Shown here: piece by piece, positions 25,993 through 35,134 of the stretch
How the letters are laid out: every line of letters begins with the position of its first letter
How positions within the stretch are numbered: position 1 is the stretch's first letter
Assembly (NCBI RefSeq): GCF_024721605.1
Contig: NZ_CP102630.1
Location: 1,674,001-1,738,000, forward strand
DNA length: 64,000 nucleotides
DNA from: Sphingomicrobium flavum
Lineage (GTDB): Bacteria > Pseudomonadota > Alphaproteobacteria > Sphingomonadales > Sphingomonadaceae
Direction: 5' to 3'
Position numbers and translations under genes: made by a program
Notes under the pieces: generated by a model
Told to the model about the DNA's origin: nothing
Database searches by the model: none
Seen by the model: only the letters and a program-made list of their open reading frames with translations

Positions 25993-26661
25993 ATGGATAA
26001 TCGCAGCAATACCATCGCCGGCTGGGTTCTTTTCGCTGGTATCGTGGCCCTTGGAGCCATCATCGTCACGGGCGAATATTTCGACCACGAACTCGACAGC
26101 TGCGAGAGCGGTGATGGCTATTGCCCGAGCTATGTTGCGGACGCCACCGGAACCCCCGCGGACTCCGGCGAACCCGAACAGCCGATCGCTTTCTACCTCG
26201 CCACCGCCGATGCTGCGCGCGGTGAAAAGGCCTTTGCCCAGTGCAAGGCATGCCATGCCATCGCGCCCGGCGGTGCCAACGGCATCGGCCCCAATCTTTA
26301 TGACACGATGGGCAAGCCGATTGCCGGTCATGCCGGTTTTGCCTATTCGTCCGCGCTTTCGGGCATTGGCGGCACCTGGGGCTGGGACAATATGAGCGAC
26401 TGGCTCGCCTCGCCCAGCGGTTTCGCATCGGGCACGGCGATGAAATTTGCCGGCATCAAGGATCCGCAGAACCGCGCCGACATGCTGCTTTACTTGAACC
26501 AGATGAGCGCCAGCCCGCTGGCCGTTCCCCCGCCCCCGCCGCCGGCTGAGGAAGGCGAAGACGCCGCAGTGCCTGAGGATCAGGTCGGCGTGCTGGAAGA
26601 AGGCACCGGCAATGTGGTTGAATCGGTCGACGGCGGCGTCGACGTCCCCGAAGCCGAATAA
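25993..26661 (+). CDS. Membrane-anchored c-type cytochrome
   Basis: The 222-residue protein has one N-terminal membrane anchor (WVLFAGIVALGAIIVTGEYF), a linker, and then one cytochrome c domain. The heme-binding motif is CKACH, inside FAQCKACHAIAPGGANGIGP. The likely axial methionine is in GTAMKFAGIKDPQNRADMLLYL. The C-terminal tail after about residue 170 is a run of prolines followed by acidic residues. The arrangement resembles CycM/cytochrome c552-type carriers that pass electrons between the bc1 complex and terminal oxidase on the periplasmic side. A weak ribosome site precedes the ATG. The stop overlaps the next ATG by one base (TAATG). Confidence 0.92.
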   Translation: MDNRSNTIAGWVLFAGIVALGAIIVTGEYFDHELDSCESGDGYCPSYVADATGTPADSGEPEQPIAFYLATADAARGEKAFAQCKACHAIAPGGANGIGPNLYDTMGKPIAGHAGFAYSSALSGIGGTWGWDNMSDWLASPSGFASGTAMKFAGIKDPQNRADMLLYLNQMSASPLAVPPPPPPAEEGEDAAVPEDQVGVLEEGTGNVVESVDGGVDVPEAE

Positions 26662-27137
26662 TGCACCGGGCAGGCGACCGGAACGCACCCACGGTCGCCG
26701 CCTATATCGACAGCGTTGACGATGGGCGTCGGGAAGATTTCCGCGCACTCATCGGCAAGATGCGCAGCCTCGTCCCCGATGGTTATGATGAGGCGATGAC
26801 CTGGGGTTTCCCGACGTGGGAGGTCCCGCTCGACGTCTCGGGCCCGACCTACAACAAGAAGCCGCTGATGTTCGCCGCGCTCGCCGCGCAGAAGAACCAT
26901 ATCGGCCTTTACATCATGTGCGCCTATATGACCGAAGACCGCAAGGCCGCGCTGATCGATGCGCATATCAAGGCCGGCAAGGCGCTCGACATGGGCAAAA
27001 GCTGCATCCGCTTCCAGAATGAAGACGAGATCGAGTGGGACGCGGTAGCGGCCGCTATGGCGATCGACCCGGCCAGCTTCGCCGAGCACGCCAAGGCCGA
27101 GCGCGAGGCGGCGCTCGGCAAGAACAAGCGCGCCTAG
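26661..27137 (+). CDS. DUF1801 domain protein
   Basis: This 158-residue soluble protein belongs to the DUF1801 (YdhG/Fra-like) fold. The family core is visible as APTVAAYIDSVDDGRRED, then EAMTWGFPTWEV, and then KNHIGLYIMCAYMT. Some relatives bind iron or act as putative iron chaperones, but the function is not established here. It directly follows the cytochrome c gene with a one-base stop/start overlap and converges with the LOG-family gene, overlapping it by 4 bp. The first dozen residues are not conserved-looking, and translation could begin slightly later. Confidence 0.85.
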   Translation: MHRAGDRNAPTVAAYIDSVDDGRREDFRALIGKMRSLVPDGYDEAMTWGFPTWEVPLDVSGPTYNKKPLMFAALAAQKNHIGLYIMCAYMTEDRKAALIDAHIKAGKALDMGKSCIRFQNEDEIEWDAVAAAMAIDPASFAEHAKAEREAALGKNKRA

Positions 27138-28015
27138 ACGTCCATCCGGTCGCACGCGTCATAGACGCGGCACACTTCGGCCCAGGCTTCCTCGGCGGTC
27201 TCGCACCATGTGATGAGGTCCAGATCTTCCTTGGAAATGGTGCCTTCCAGCGCCAGTGCCTCCAGATCGACCACCTTGTCCCAAAATTCTTCCTTGCCGA
27301 ACAGCAGCACCGGAATGCGCCGCACCTTGCCGGTCTGGATAAGGGTCAGAAGCTCGAACATTTCATCGAAGGTGCCGAACCCGCCGGGGAAGACCGCGAC
27401 GGCGCGGGCGCGCATCAGGAAATGCATCTTGCGAAGCGCGAAATAGTGAAACTGAAAGCTCAGATCCGGAGTGATATAGGCGTTGGGCAATTGTTCGTGC
27501 GGGAGCACGATGTTGAGCCCGATGCTCTCCTTGCCCTCATCATGCGCGCCGCGATTGGCCGCTTCCATGAAGCTTGGTCCACCCCCCGACGTCACGACGA
27601 AATGGCGTTGCCCATCCTCGTCCACCGGGAAGCGGCTGGCGATCCGCGCCAGCTTGCGCGCTTCGTCATAATAGCGTGACTTGGCGACCAGCCGCTCGGC
27701 CACGCGACGGTCCCAGTCGGTCTTGGCGTTGGCAAGCTTCTCCTGCGCCTTGGCAGGTTCAGGCACACGCGCGGACCCGTACACGACGAACAGCGAAGCG
27801 ATCTTGGCCTCGTTCATCAGCAATTCGGGCTTCAATAATTCCAGCTGGAAACGCACCGGGCGCAGGTCGTCGCGCAGCAAGAAGTCAGTATCCTGGAAAG
27901 CCAGCTTATAGGCTTCGCTCTCGGTCTGCGGGGAGGAACTGACATGGCTGGCAGCGGCGGCATCGGTTTTAGAGGAGGGAAAAACCGGATCGGATGGATT
28001 ATGTTTATCGGACAT
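27134..28015 (-). CDS. LOG-family (TIGR00730) nucleotide 5'-monophosphate nucleosidase-like protein
   Basis: The 293-residue product has a Rossmann-like core. VVTSGGGPSFMEAANRGAHD binds phosphate in this family, and the signature PGGFGTFDEMFE is the catalytic/dimer motif of LOG-type enzymes that cleave ribose 5-phosphate from nucleoside monophosphates, including cytokinin ribotides. An N-terminal extension of about 80 residues is low in conservation and rich in Ser, Asp and Ala. It lies downstream of creD on the reverse strand. A perfect 10-bp hairpin ends one base before its ATG, which may affect translation. The substrate is not predictable from the sequence. Confidence 0.87.
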   Translation of the reverse strand: MSDKHNPSDPVFPSSKTDAAAASHVSSSPQTESEAYKLAFQDTDFLLRDDLRPVRFQLELLKPELLMNEAKIASLFVVYGSARVPEPAKAQEKLANAKTDWDRRVAERLVAKSRYYDEARKLARIASRFPVDEDGQRHFVVTSGGGPSFMEAANRGAHDEGKESIGLNIVLPHEQLPNAYITPDLSFQFHYFALRKMHFLMRARAVAVFPGGFGTFDEMFELLTLIQTGKVRRIPVLLFGKEEFWDKVVDLEALALEGTISKEDLDLITWCETAEEAWAEVCRVYDACDRMDV

Positions 28016-28039
28016 GGGGAGCGGGATTACCCGCTCCCC
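28016..28039 (-). promoter_or_regulatory. Perfect hairpin abutting the LOG-family start codon
   Basis: A 10-bp perfect stem (GGGGAGCGGG with CCCGCTCCCC, 4-nt loop) ends directly before the ATG at 28015. On the mRNA the only purine-rich Shine-Dalgarno-like stretch is in the 5' arm, so folding would hide it or bring it close to the start. No T-run follows, so a terminator is unlikely. The function is inferred. Confidence 0.55.
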
Positions 28040-28071
28040 ATGAGGTTGGCTAGGCTTTTGGGGGGTTTGCC

Positions 28072-29457
28072 TCAGCCAGCCTCGACCGGCGCCTCGCTCT
28101 GGCTCCAGTCAAGATTGCGGGTCGCGTACATCACCGCCGCCAGCGCCGCGAACAGCATCAGCGATCCGATGAGGAGCGACAGGTTTTCCAGCCCCAGTAG
28201 AATATAGAGCGCGGCATAGAGCAAGCCGAGCAATCCGCCGATCGCCAGAGCGGGCCGCCACCCGCCAAGGATGGCCTTGCTGTAGAGCGTCACCAGCCCC
28301 GCAATCGCCGTGGAAGCCACCACATAGGCCGCGGCAAAGCCGATGATTTCGGCAAAAGCCAGCAGCAGGACGAAGAACAACACCAGCGCCGCGCCGACCA
28401 GCAGATAGACCACCGGCGAGACGCGCTTGCCGCCCACCACGTCGAACATCAGCAGCGCCAGGAAGGTGAAGCCGATATGGAGGAAGCCATATTTTGCCGC
28501 GCGGTCGACCTGCGAATATAGATCCACCGGCTCGATCAGGCTGACGACGGCAGACTGTTCGGCATTGATCATCCGGCCCTCATAGCTTTCCACCGGCATC
28601 GGGCTGTCGGCCCGGCGCGCCGTCTCGGTCGAGACCAGCGAGCGACCCAGCGCCAGATTGCCGATGCTGTAGGTGGCGGTGAAGCCGTCGGCGCCAATAT
28701 CATGATCGGGCAGATAGGCCCCGCTGAAGCTGGGATGCGGCCAGGACGAACGCACCGTCCAGGTCGTATTGCCCGCATCGGGATCGAGCGCGACCAGCCC
28801 ATTTCCTTTCAGGCCAAAGCTGAAACCGGTCTCGAGAGCGCCCTCCTCCAGCGCCGAAGCATCGGCAAAGGCGAAGAAACCGGCACCGCCATCACTGCCA
28901 TAGCCCGGCTGCAGCGCCAGCTTCTCGCCGCCCAGCGTGACTTCGGGATTGGCCCCCAGCCCCTTGGGGTCGCTGATCGCGAAGCGCAGTTCGGCGCGGT
29001 CATATTCGATCCGCTCGGGGTCCACATCATAACGCTGCAAATCATCGGGCAGTGCAAAACGCGCGCTGCCGGATAATGCGGCTTCATAGACGATCACCTC
29101 ATAGATGGACCGTTCGCGCTTGCCCGGCTCCAGGCTGGTATCGAGCTCCATGGTCTGGGGCGACAAGGTGAAGTGACGGCGCACGGTGCGAGTGACGCTG
29201 CGCTGCTGGCCGTCTTCGGTCACCACGTCCACGCTGTCGACCAGATAGGGCAAGACCAGCACCGGACCGGCCAGCCGCTGCGGTCCGCCCCAGCCCTCGG
29301 CGATCGAAGCCTGAGCGGTCTGCGATTCACCCTGGCGGTCATAGACCATGGCCCAGGTCATGAAGAGCGGGATGATCAGCATGATGCCGACCAATACGGC
29401 CACCGCCAGCTTCTGACCTGGCGTTCGTCCGCCCTCGTCACCACGCAATAGACCCAT
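28072..29457 (-). CDS. creD: Inner-membrane protein CreD
   Basis: CreD is an inner-membrane protein linked to envelope stress and, in several proteobacteria, to CreBC/BlrAB signalling and beta-lactam response. The 461-residue product has an N-terminal membrane helix (VAVLVGIMLIIPLFMTWAMV) and a large periplasmic domain (RRHFTLSPQTMELDTSLEPG, GLVALDPDAGNTTW). A block of five to six C-terminal helices follows, beginning YGFLHIGFTFLALLMFDVV, which is the family's most conserved part. An AGGAAGG site lies upstream of the ATG. Two imperfect 29-bp direct repeats lie 25-82 bp upstream. No creBC genes are seen nearby; a B3 beta-lactamase lies about 8 kb away. Confidence 0.93.
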   Translation of the reverse strand: MGLLRGDEGGRTPGQKLAVAVLVGIMLIIPLFMTWAMVYDRQGESQTAQASIAEGWGGPQRLAGPVLVLPYLVDSVDVVTEDGQQRSVTRTVRRHFTLSPQTMELDTSLEPGKRERSIYEVIVYEAALSGSARFALPDDLQRYDVDPERIEYDRAELRFAISDPKGLGANPEVTLGGEKLALQPGYGSDGGAGFFAFADASALEEGALETGFSFGLKGNGLVALDPDAGNTTWTVRSSWPHPSFSGAYLPDHDIGADGFTATYSIGNLALGRSLVSTETARRADSPMPVESYEGRMINAEQSAVVSLIEPVDLYSQVDRAAKYGFLHIGFTFLALLMFDVVGGKRVSPVVYLLVGAALVLFFVLLLAFAEIIGFAAAYVVASTAIAGLVTLYSKAILGGWRPALAIGGLLGLLYAALYILLGLENLSLLIGSLMLFAALAAVMYATRNLDWSQSEAPVEAG

Positions 29458-29481
29458 GTCACATCCTTCCTGTTAAACGGT

Positions 29482-29539
29482 TCGTCGATGAAAATGCACG
29501 TTTCAACGACTCGTCTACAGAAATGCACAGTTCATCGTC
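29482..29539 (-). promoter_or_regulatory. Two adjacent 29-bp direct repeats upstream of creD, candidate operator
   Basis: The units 29482-29510 and 29511-29539 abut exactly and agree at about 21 of 29 positions. They share TCGTC at the left end, AAATGCAC in the middle and TTCA near the right end. They lie 25-82 bp before the creD start, overlapping where its promoter should be. The E. coli cre tag (two TTCAC separated by six bases) is not present. Binding of a regulator is inferred. Confidence 0.55.
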
Positions 29540-29589
29540 AACCCACCTGCGACGAATGGCAGCGGGAAGGCGGTTTTTTGGCTGGGATG

Positions 29590-30078
29590 TCAGGAAAGCT
29601 GGGCGCGCAGCCCTTCATCGTCATCGACCAGCTGGGCGCGCTGCGCGGGCGTGAGCAAGGCGCACTGCTCCTCGGACTGGCCGAACAGGGAATAGCGATT
29701 GCGCGCGATATGGCCGTAGACCCAGTCGCGGACAAAGCGCGGGATGATCTTGAAGACCTTGCCCACCCTGAACCAGCCACCAAGAATATCGGCGAGCCGG
29801 AAAAAGCCGTCCGTCTTCATATGCGTGCCGTCATCGGCGATCAGGATATAGCTGCTGTCGAGCGGCAGGCCGTAATGATTGTAGATCGCTTCGCCGAGCG
29901 ACGACTGGGCCGACAGGAAGCGGACCTTATGCTCATGATCATACCGCATGATAAAGGCCGCGCCGCTCGAACACAGCACGCAATGCCCGTCGAACACGAA
30001 GACCGGATGGGGGCTGGAAAGCTGGCGCTTGCCGCAAAGGTGCAAGTCAGCGCTCGAATCGGAAGAAACGCGCCGCAT
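29590..30078 (-). CDS. DCC-family (DUF393) thiol-disulfide oxidoreductase-like protein
   Basis: The family motif is VFVFDGHCVLCSSGA, a Asp-x-x-Cys-x-x-Cys redox-like motif near the N terminus of a thioredoxin-like fold. Further conserved pieces are VRFLSAQSSLGEAI, SYILIADDGTH and GGWFRVGKVFKIIPRFVRDWVY. The start is uncertain. ATG 30078 is used here, but a TTG at 30045, two bases after the upstream gene's stop, would give a more typical 151-residue protein; an ATG at 30108 also exists. It follows the amidohydrolase on the reverse strand and precedes creD's control region. The reaction is unknown for the family. Confidence 0.8.
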   Translation of the reverse strand: MRRVSSDSSADLHLCGKRQLSSPHPVFVFDGHCVLCSSGAAFIMRYDHEHKVRFLSAQSSLGEAIYNHYGLPLDSSYILIADDGTHMKTDGFFRLADILGGWFRVGKVFKIIPRFVRDWVYGHIARNRYSLFGQSEEQCALLTPAQRAQLVDDDEGLRAQLS

Positions 30079-30994
30079 TGTCGTAGTAGATGCCTTGTCG
30101 ATGAGCATCGGTGAGCACGTCCAAGCGCTCCAGCCTATCGATGATTATAGCCGGGTCATTATTGTCAGTCGCGAACATCACCCTGTCGATCAGTCCTTCC
30201 TCAACGAAGCGCTGCACGCCCATCATGTGTGATTCCTCATCCCACAGGGCATTGAGCACGCTCATGTCTGCATAGACTCCGGGATAATCCTTCAGCAGTT
30301 GCACTGTTGCATCCAGATAGTTTTCTGCGCCCGGCGCAGCCGGAAACGGAAAACCAACATGCTGCAGCACCAGCCGCATTTCCGGATATTTCTGAAGCAC
30401 GGGCCGCCACAGGTCTGGATCACCCATGCGCCCATCAAAGTCAGGGCAACAGCCTTCGAACCGTCGAGGTCCAAGCTTTGGCGGTGGTCCAGCATTGGTG
30501 TGCGAGAGGACCGGCACGTCATATTTGATTGCCAGCGCGAAATAGGGATCGAGCCGTGGATCCGACGGCGCGATCGGGAAATAGGTTGTTGGCAATTCGC
30601 CAATAAGACCGATCCGGCCAGCCTGGAGCTCACTTTCCAGCCAGCCAAGGTCGGGCCAACCCTCGGCGTCATCAAAGCAGAAAAGCTGCTCTGCGGTCAG
30701 AGGAGGGCACGGCATCATCGGTCCAGCAATAACGCGACCCGGTAGGCCCGATGGCCAATGGTCCAGATCATCGCGGGAAGTGATGAATAGCGTCGTGCCG
30801 ACAATATTGTGCGCCCTCATCTGCGCAATGCGCTCATCGCGCGCTGCCGCATCGTCGCTAAGCTGCCAGCTGGCATGATAATGGGCGTCGAAGATTTTCG
30901 GTTTCGCCGAGGCATTGCCAGATGACACCGACGCACAGCCGGCTAGGCAAAGGATGCATGCGGAGACCATCAATACTCGAAAGTCCGCCGCCAT
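30047..30994 (-). CDS. Amidohydrolase-family lipoprotein
   Basis: The 315-residue product begins with a lipoprotein signal ending ILCLAGCASV. It then shows a TIM-barrel amidohydrolase 2-like pattern: the metal-type motif FDAHYHASW, VPVLSHTNAGPP, MRLVLQHVGFPFP, and FATDNNDPAI near the C terminus, with a likely metal or catalytic Asp. The substrate is unknown. Its bases are less GC-rich and its codon use less biased than in its neighbours, which suggests a later arrival. It lies exactly where sdhB would be expected after sdhA. The overlap with the next gene depends on that gene's start. Confidence 0.82.
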   Translation of the reverse strand: MAADFRVLMVSACILCLAGCASVSSGNASAKPKIFDAHYHASWQLSDDAAARDERIAQMRAHNIVGTTLFITSRDDLDHWPSGLPGRVIAGPMMPCPPLTAEQLFCFDDAEGWPDLGWLESELQAGRIGLIGELPTTYFPIAPSDPRLDPYFALAIKYDVPVLSHTNAGPPPKLGPRRFEGCCPDFDGRMGDPDLWRPVLQKYPEMRLVLQHVGFPFPAAPGAENYLDATVQLLKDYPGVYADMSVLNALWDEESHMMGVQRFVEEGLIDRVMFATDNNDPAIIIDRLERLDVLTDAHRQGIYYDNAARFFRFER

Positions 30995-31018
30995 TTTCCA
31001 TCTCCTTTTACGCTTGCT

Positions 31019-32818
31019 TTAGTACACCCGCTTCTTCGGCTCGATATAGTCGATGCTGTCGGTCAGCGTATAATCATGGACCGGGCGGTAATCGATCTTC
31101 ACGTCGCCGCCTTTGCCGCCCCAGCCATCGACCCAGACGAGGCTGTGCTTCATCCAGTTCGCATCGTCGCGGTCGGGATAATCCTCGTGCATGTGCGCGC
31201 CGCGGCTTTCCTTTCGGTTGGCGGCCAGATGGATGGTCGCCTTGGCCTGGACCAGCAGATTGTCGAGCTCGAGCGTTTCGATGAGATCGCTATTCCAGAT
31301 GAGGCTGCGGTCGGACACCGACACGTCCTTCATCGTCTCGTAAATCTTGTCGACCTTGGCGGCGCCTTCGGCCAGCGTGCGCTCGGTGCGGAAGACGGCG
31401 CAATCGGCCTGCATCGTCTTCTGCATGTCGAGGCGGATGTCGGCGGTGCGACGATCGCCCTTGGCATGGCGGAAATGGTCGAGCCGCTCGAGCGAGAGGG
31501 CCGCCGCATCGTCGCGAAGCTGCGGGGTCGCCGCATTGGGCTTGATGATCTCGGCAAGGCGCAGGCCCGCCGCGCGCCCGAACACGACCAGATCAATGAG
31601 GCTGTTCGAGCCCAGGCGATTGGCACCGTGGACGGAGACGCAGGCCGCTTCGCCGACCGCGAACAGGCCGGGCACCACGCTATCGGGATTGCCATCCTTC
31701 AGGGTGACGACTTCGCCATGATAATTGGTCGGGATGCCGCCCATATTATAATGGACGGTCGGCACCACCGGGATCGGCTTGCGGGTGAGATCGACGCCCG
31801 CGAAAATCTTGGCGGTTTCGGTGATGCCAGGCAGTCGTTCGCCCAGCACCTTGGCATCGATATGGTCGAGGTGGAGATAGATATGATCCTTCTCCTCGCC
31901 CACGCCGCGCCCTTCGCGAATTTCCATCGCCATCGAACGTGACACCACGTCGCGGCTGGCGAGATCCTTGGCGGAGGGCGCATAGCGTTCCATGAAGCGC
32001 TCGCCCTCGGCATTGGTGAGATAGCCACCCTCGCCGCGCGCGCCTTCGGTGATCAGCACGCCCGCGCCGTAAATGCCGGTGGGGTGAAACTGGACGAATT
32101 CCATGTCCTGCAGCGGCAGGCCGGCGCGCAGCACCATCGCATTGCCATCGCCCGTGCAGGTATGGGCCGAAGTCGCCGAATAATAGGCACGGCCATAGCC
32201 GCCGGTCGCCAGCACGACGGCTTGGGCACGGAAGCGATGGATCGACCCGTCATCGAGGCACAAGGCCACGATGCCGCGGCACACCCCATCTTCCATGATC
32301 AGGTCGAGCGCGAAATATTCGATGAAGAAGTCGGCGTCATATTTGAGGCTCTGCTGGTAGAGCGTGTGCAGCATGGCATGGCCGGTCCGGTCGGCCGCCG
32401 CGCAGGTGCGCTGCGCTGCCGGGCCTTCGCCCATATTCTGGGTCATGCCGCCAAAGGCGCGCTGGTAGATCTTGCCTTCCTCGGTGCGGCTGAACGGCAT
32501 GCCGGCATGTTCCAGCTCATAAACCGCCGCCGGTGCCTCACGGCACAGATATTCGATGGCGTCCTGGTCGCCCAGCCAGTCCGAACCCTTGACGGTATCG
32601 TACATATGCCAGGTCCAGTGATCGGGGCCCATATTGCCAAGGCTTGCGGCGATCCCGCCCTGCGCCGCCACGGTATGCGAACGCGTCGGGAAGACCTTGG
32701 TGACGCAGGCCGTCTTCAGCCCCTTTTCCGCCGCGCCCATGGTGGCGCGCAGGCCCGACCCGCCCGCCCCGACGACGACGACGTCATAGACATGGTCGAT
32801 AATCTTGTAGCTGCTCAT
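31019..32818 (-). CDS. sdhA: Succinate dehydrogenase flavoprotein subunit
   Basis: SdhA oxidises succinate to fumarate and passes electrons to the iron-sulfur subunit. The 599-residue product has the FAD-binding [19 protein letters not shown], the flavin-attachment His in [11 protein letters not shown], and the catalytic block [38 protein letters not shown] follows, and the C terminus has the family's [19 protein letters not shown]. The start at 32818 (MSSYKIIDH) is seven bases after the sdhD stop. It is the third gene of sdhC-sdhD-sdhA, and no sdhB follows in this window. Confidence 0.97.
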   Translation of the reverse strand: MSSYKIIDHVYDVVVVGAGGSGLRATMGAAEKGLKTACVTKVFPTRSHTVAAQGGIAASLGNMGPDHWTWHMYDTVKGSDWLGDQDAIEYLCREAPAAVYELEHAGMPFSRTEEGKIYQRAFGGMTQNMGEGPAAQRTCAAADRTGHAMLHTLYQQSLKYDADFFIEYFALDLIMEDGVCRGIVALCLDDGSIHRFRAQAVVLATGGYGRAYYSATSAHTCTGDGNAMVLRAGLPLQDMEFVQFHPTGIYGAGVLITEGARGEGGYLTNAEGERFMERYAPSAKDLASRDVVSRSMAMEIREGRGVGEEKDHIYLHLDHIDAKVLGERLPGITETAKIFAGVDLTRKPIPVVPTVHYNMGGIPTNYHGEVVTLKDGNPDSVVPGLFAVGEAACVSVHGANRLGSNSLIDLVVFGRAAGLRLAEIIKPNAATPQLRDDAAALSLERLDHFRHAKGDRRTADIRLDMQKTMQADCAVFRTERTLAEGAAKVDKIYETMKDVSVSDRSLIWNSDLIETLELDNLLVQAKATIHLAANRKESRGAHMHEDYPDRDDANWMKHSLVWVDGWGGKGGDVKIDYRPVHDYTLTDSIDYIEPKKRVY

Positions 32819-32825
32819 GATGGGG

Positions 32826-33215
32826 TCAGGCTCCGAATGCGATTTTGGCAAGGCTGAACAGCGCAAGGCTCGCGCCCGCGATCGCCGCCATGGTCAGGAT
32901 GAAGTGAAAGGCGATGCGATTGCCTTCGGCATGGACATAATCGTCGACGACGGTCTTCATGCCATCAAGGCCGTGGATGAAGGCGGTGATGACGAACAGC
33001 GCCATCGGTACCGCGCCCAGCGGCTGGGACAGGAATTCCTTCATCGTCGCTTGGCTCAGATCGGGCAGCATGACCAGCGAGGCGATCAGCCAGACCGACA
33101 GCAGCACCAGCGCCACGCTGGTAAAGCGCTCGCTCAGCCAATGTTCGCCGCCATGACCGGCAGCCCCCAGCCCGCGAACTTTGGCGAGCGGCGTCGCGCT
33201 CTTGCCCCGGCTCAT
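32826..33215 (-). CDS. sdhD: Succinate dehydrogenase membrane anchor subunit
   Basis: This 129-residue membrane protein has three helices and the SdhD pattern, including [20 protein letters not shown] and [18 protein letters not shown]. The latter contains the His-x2-Gly and Asp-Asp-Tyr residues used in heme and quinone binding. It overlaps sdhC by 4 bp and lies eight bases upstream of sdhA. It forms the quinone-binding membrane part of complex II with SdhC. Confidence 0.94.
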   Translation of the reverse strand: MSRGKSATPLAKVRGLGAAGHGGEHWLSERFTSVALVLLSVWLIASLVMLPDLSQATMKEFLSQPLGAVPMALFVITAFIHGLDGMKTVVDDYVHAEGNRIAFHFILTMAAIAGASLALFSLAKIAFGA

Positions 33216-33601
33216 GCGAAGCCTCCCTTCATCAGCGCGATGGTGACGATGGTCATCAGCACCGAGGCCACGATGGTCATGATCGACCAGAATTTGTTGG
33301 TGTTGAGCTCATAGCCCGCACCGATATCGAGCACGAGGTGGCGCAAGCCCGAGAAGAGATGTTGCCAGAAGGCCCAGGTCAGGCCGATCAGGAAGATCTG
33401 CCCGATCAGATGCCCGGTGACGAAGCTGAAGGTTTCATAGCCCGCTTCATTGCCCGCCAGCGCCAACAGCCACCAGGTCAACAGCGCCAGCCCGCCAATG
33501 GTGATCGCGCTGCCCGTCATGCGGTGCAGGATGGAGACCAGCATGTGCGGCCCCCAGGTATAGATGCCGAGATGCGGCGAGAGTGGGCGTTGGTTGTTCA
33601 T
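33212..33601 (-). CDS. sdhC: Succinate dehydrogenase cytochrome b556 subunit
   Basis: This 129-residue, three-helix protein has the SdhC signature RPLSPHLGIYTWGPHM, followed by SILHRMTGSAITIG, and the heme-ligand segment FSGLRHLVLDIGAGYE. The second of two adjacent ATGs is taken as the start because the AGGA site would otherwise touch the initiation codon. It is the first gene of the reverse sdhCDA operon. Confidence 0.94.
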   Translation of the reverse strand: MNNQRPLSPHLGIYTWGPHMLVSILHRMTGSAITIGGLALLTWWLLALAGNEAGYETFSFVTGHLIGQIFLIGLTWAFWQHLFSGLRHLVLDIGAGYELNTNKFWSIMTIVASVLMTIVTIALMKGGFA

Positions 33602-33716
33602 CATGTCCTCATGGGCACGCAAAAAAGTGTTGGCGGACGCTTAGGCGGTGCGGCGGTGAGAGGCAAGGCGGCCTTCGTGCCAGGATGGTCAAAAATCCGG
33701 CATGGATAACCCGCCC

Positions 33717-33724
33717 TTAACCAT
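33717..33724 (+). promoter_or_regulatory. CtrA-type half-site TTAACCAT upstream of the first chemoreceptor
   Basis: The sequence TTAACCAT is the usual half-site of the alphaproteobacterial cell-cycle regulator CtrA, which often controls motility and chemotaxis genes. It lies 50 bp before the likely start at 33774. No second, correctly spaced TTAA half is present, so it is a weak candidate. Confidence 0.35.
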
Positions 33725-33773
33725 TTTTCGCCATGAGGGAGGCCAGACCAAGTGTGTGAAGGCCAATATTTCG

Positions 33774-35120
33774 ATGAGCATGACGATCCGCGACGACAAT
33801 CTGGAGCCCTATGACCTGGCCCGTGGCCTGCGCCATTACGACCCGCAGGGCGGACTTGCCGTGCGCGCTGCCGATCTGTGGACCCGGATTCGCGACCATG
33901 CCCAGTCGATGGCCCACGCTTATTGGGTCTCCTACATCAACGCGCCCGACAGCGGCATGGAATGGGTCGAAAGCAAGATTGACGGCTATGTCGACAATAT
34001 CTTGCCCTATCTCGAGCAGAAATATGGTCATCTGGGTGAGGCTGGCTGGCACGAACAGGCAGGCAAATATGTTGCCCATGCAGTGAGCGACGGCGTCAGC
34101 CTGTCCACCCTGCTGGCCGGCATCGCCGCCGAAACCGAGGCCGCTCATAGCGCCATCAGCCAGATCTCCGCCGATGAGGAAGAGCGCACCCGCCTCCACC
34201 GCACGCTCTCGCAGATCCAGTCGATCGAGGTCGATGCCTCGATCCATCACGCCATTTCGATCACGCGCCAAATCACCGAAGCCGAACAGGCCGAGCAGGT
34301 CGGCCAGTTCAACGACCAGGTCATGACCGTCGCTCAGGATTTCAGCGCCGAAAGCGACACGCTGCGCAGCCAGTCCTCGCAGACCGCCAGTGCTGCACGC
34401 GGCATGCTGGGCAAGACCAGCGAAGTCGCCGCTGCCGCCGAACAGTCCGCCACCGCGATGCGCGAGGCTGCCCAGACCGCCGCAGGCCTCATTCGCGCTA
34501 TCGAAGATGCGCGGGGCCAGGTCGAAAGCGCTGCCGATGTCGCTGCCCGCGCTGGCGAGGAAGCCAGCCAGGCGGTGAAGGTGAGCCAGGATCTGTCGGG
34601 CCATGTGGAGGCCATCGAAAGCATCCTCGGCCTCATCCGCGACATTGCCGGACAGACCAACCTGCTCGCCCTCAACGCCACCATCGAAGCGGCGCGCGCA
34701 GGCGATGCCGGTCGCGGGTTCGCGGTCGTCGCGCAGGAAGTGAAGAGCCTCGCTTCGCAGACCGCTCGCGCCACGGACGACATCACCACCAAGATCACCG
34801 CCATCATGGCCTCGACCAAGCAGACGGTCGATAGCAACGCCTCCATCAAGACCACGGTCGAAGAGGTCCAGCTGTCCGCCGACCGCATCCGTCACGCGAT
34901 GGAGCAGCAGGCGCAGACCGTCACCACCATCACCGCCGCCGTCGACGAAACCGCGCTCGCCGCCGATTCCATGAGCAGCACCATCGCCGCCATCCGCGCC
35001 GAAACCGAACAGGTCGCGCATGACATTGACGGGGTGGAACAGGGCTTTGGCCGCTTCTCCGACCAGATCGCCCGTTTCCGCGACACCACCAAGAATTTCA
35101 TCTCGCGCTTCGCCGCCTGA
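33774..35120 (+). CDS. Soluble methyl-accepting chemotaxis protein, tandem copy 1
   Basis: This 448-residue chemoreceptor has no membrane segment, so it is cytoplasmic. Residues 1 to about 185 form an all-helical sensory domain (for example [20 protein letters not shown] and [17 protein letters not shown]) that may be globin-sensor-like; no heme histidine can be assigned with confidence. The signalling part follows, with the family hairpin tip [20 protein letters not shown] and [20 protein letters not shown], which contacts CheA/CheW. Start ATG 33774 was preferred over 33702 because AAGG lies upstream and the possible CtrA site would otherwise be coding. The signalling half is almost identical in DNA to the next gene. 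Confidence 0.92.
   Translation: MSMTIRDDNLEPYDLARGLRHYDPQGGLAVRAADLWTRIRDHAQSMAHAYWVSYINAPDSGMEWVESKIDGYVDNILPYLEQKYGHLGEAGWHEQAGKYVAHAVSDGVSLSTLLAGIAAETEAAHSAISQISADEEERTRLHRTLSQIQSIEVDASIHHAISITRQITEAEQAEQVGQFNDQVMTVAQDFSAESDTLRSQSSQTASAARGMLGKTSEVAAAAEQSATAMREAAQTAAGLIRAIEDARGQVESAADVAARAGEEASQAVKVSQDLSGHVEAIESILGLIRDIAGQTNLLALNATIEAARAGDAGRGFAVVAQEVKSLASQTARATDDITTKITAIMASTKQTVDSNASIKTTVEEVQLSADRIRHAMEQQAQTVTTITAAVDETALAADSMSSTIAAIRAETEQVAHDIDGVEQGFGRFSDQIARFRDTTKNFISRFAA
34395..35017 (+). repeat. Near-identical chemoreceptor signalling segment, copy 1
   Basis: This segment aligns without gaps to 35699-36321 at an offset of exactly 1304 bp. In the inner part (34561-35017) I see only two differences in 457 bp, both silent. 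The left part is less conserved. Sequence before and after the block is clearly different between the copies. Confidence 0.9.
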
Positions 35121-35134
35121 GGAAGGATCAGATC

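Noticed and set aside
28016-28039. Hairpin considered as an intrinsic terminator for creD
   Set aside because: There is no T-run after the stem on the creD strand and the stem touches the next start codon, so a translational role is more likely.
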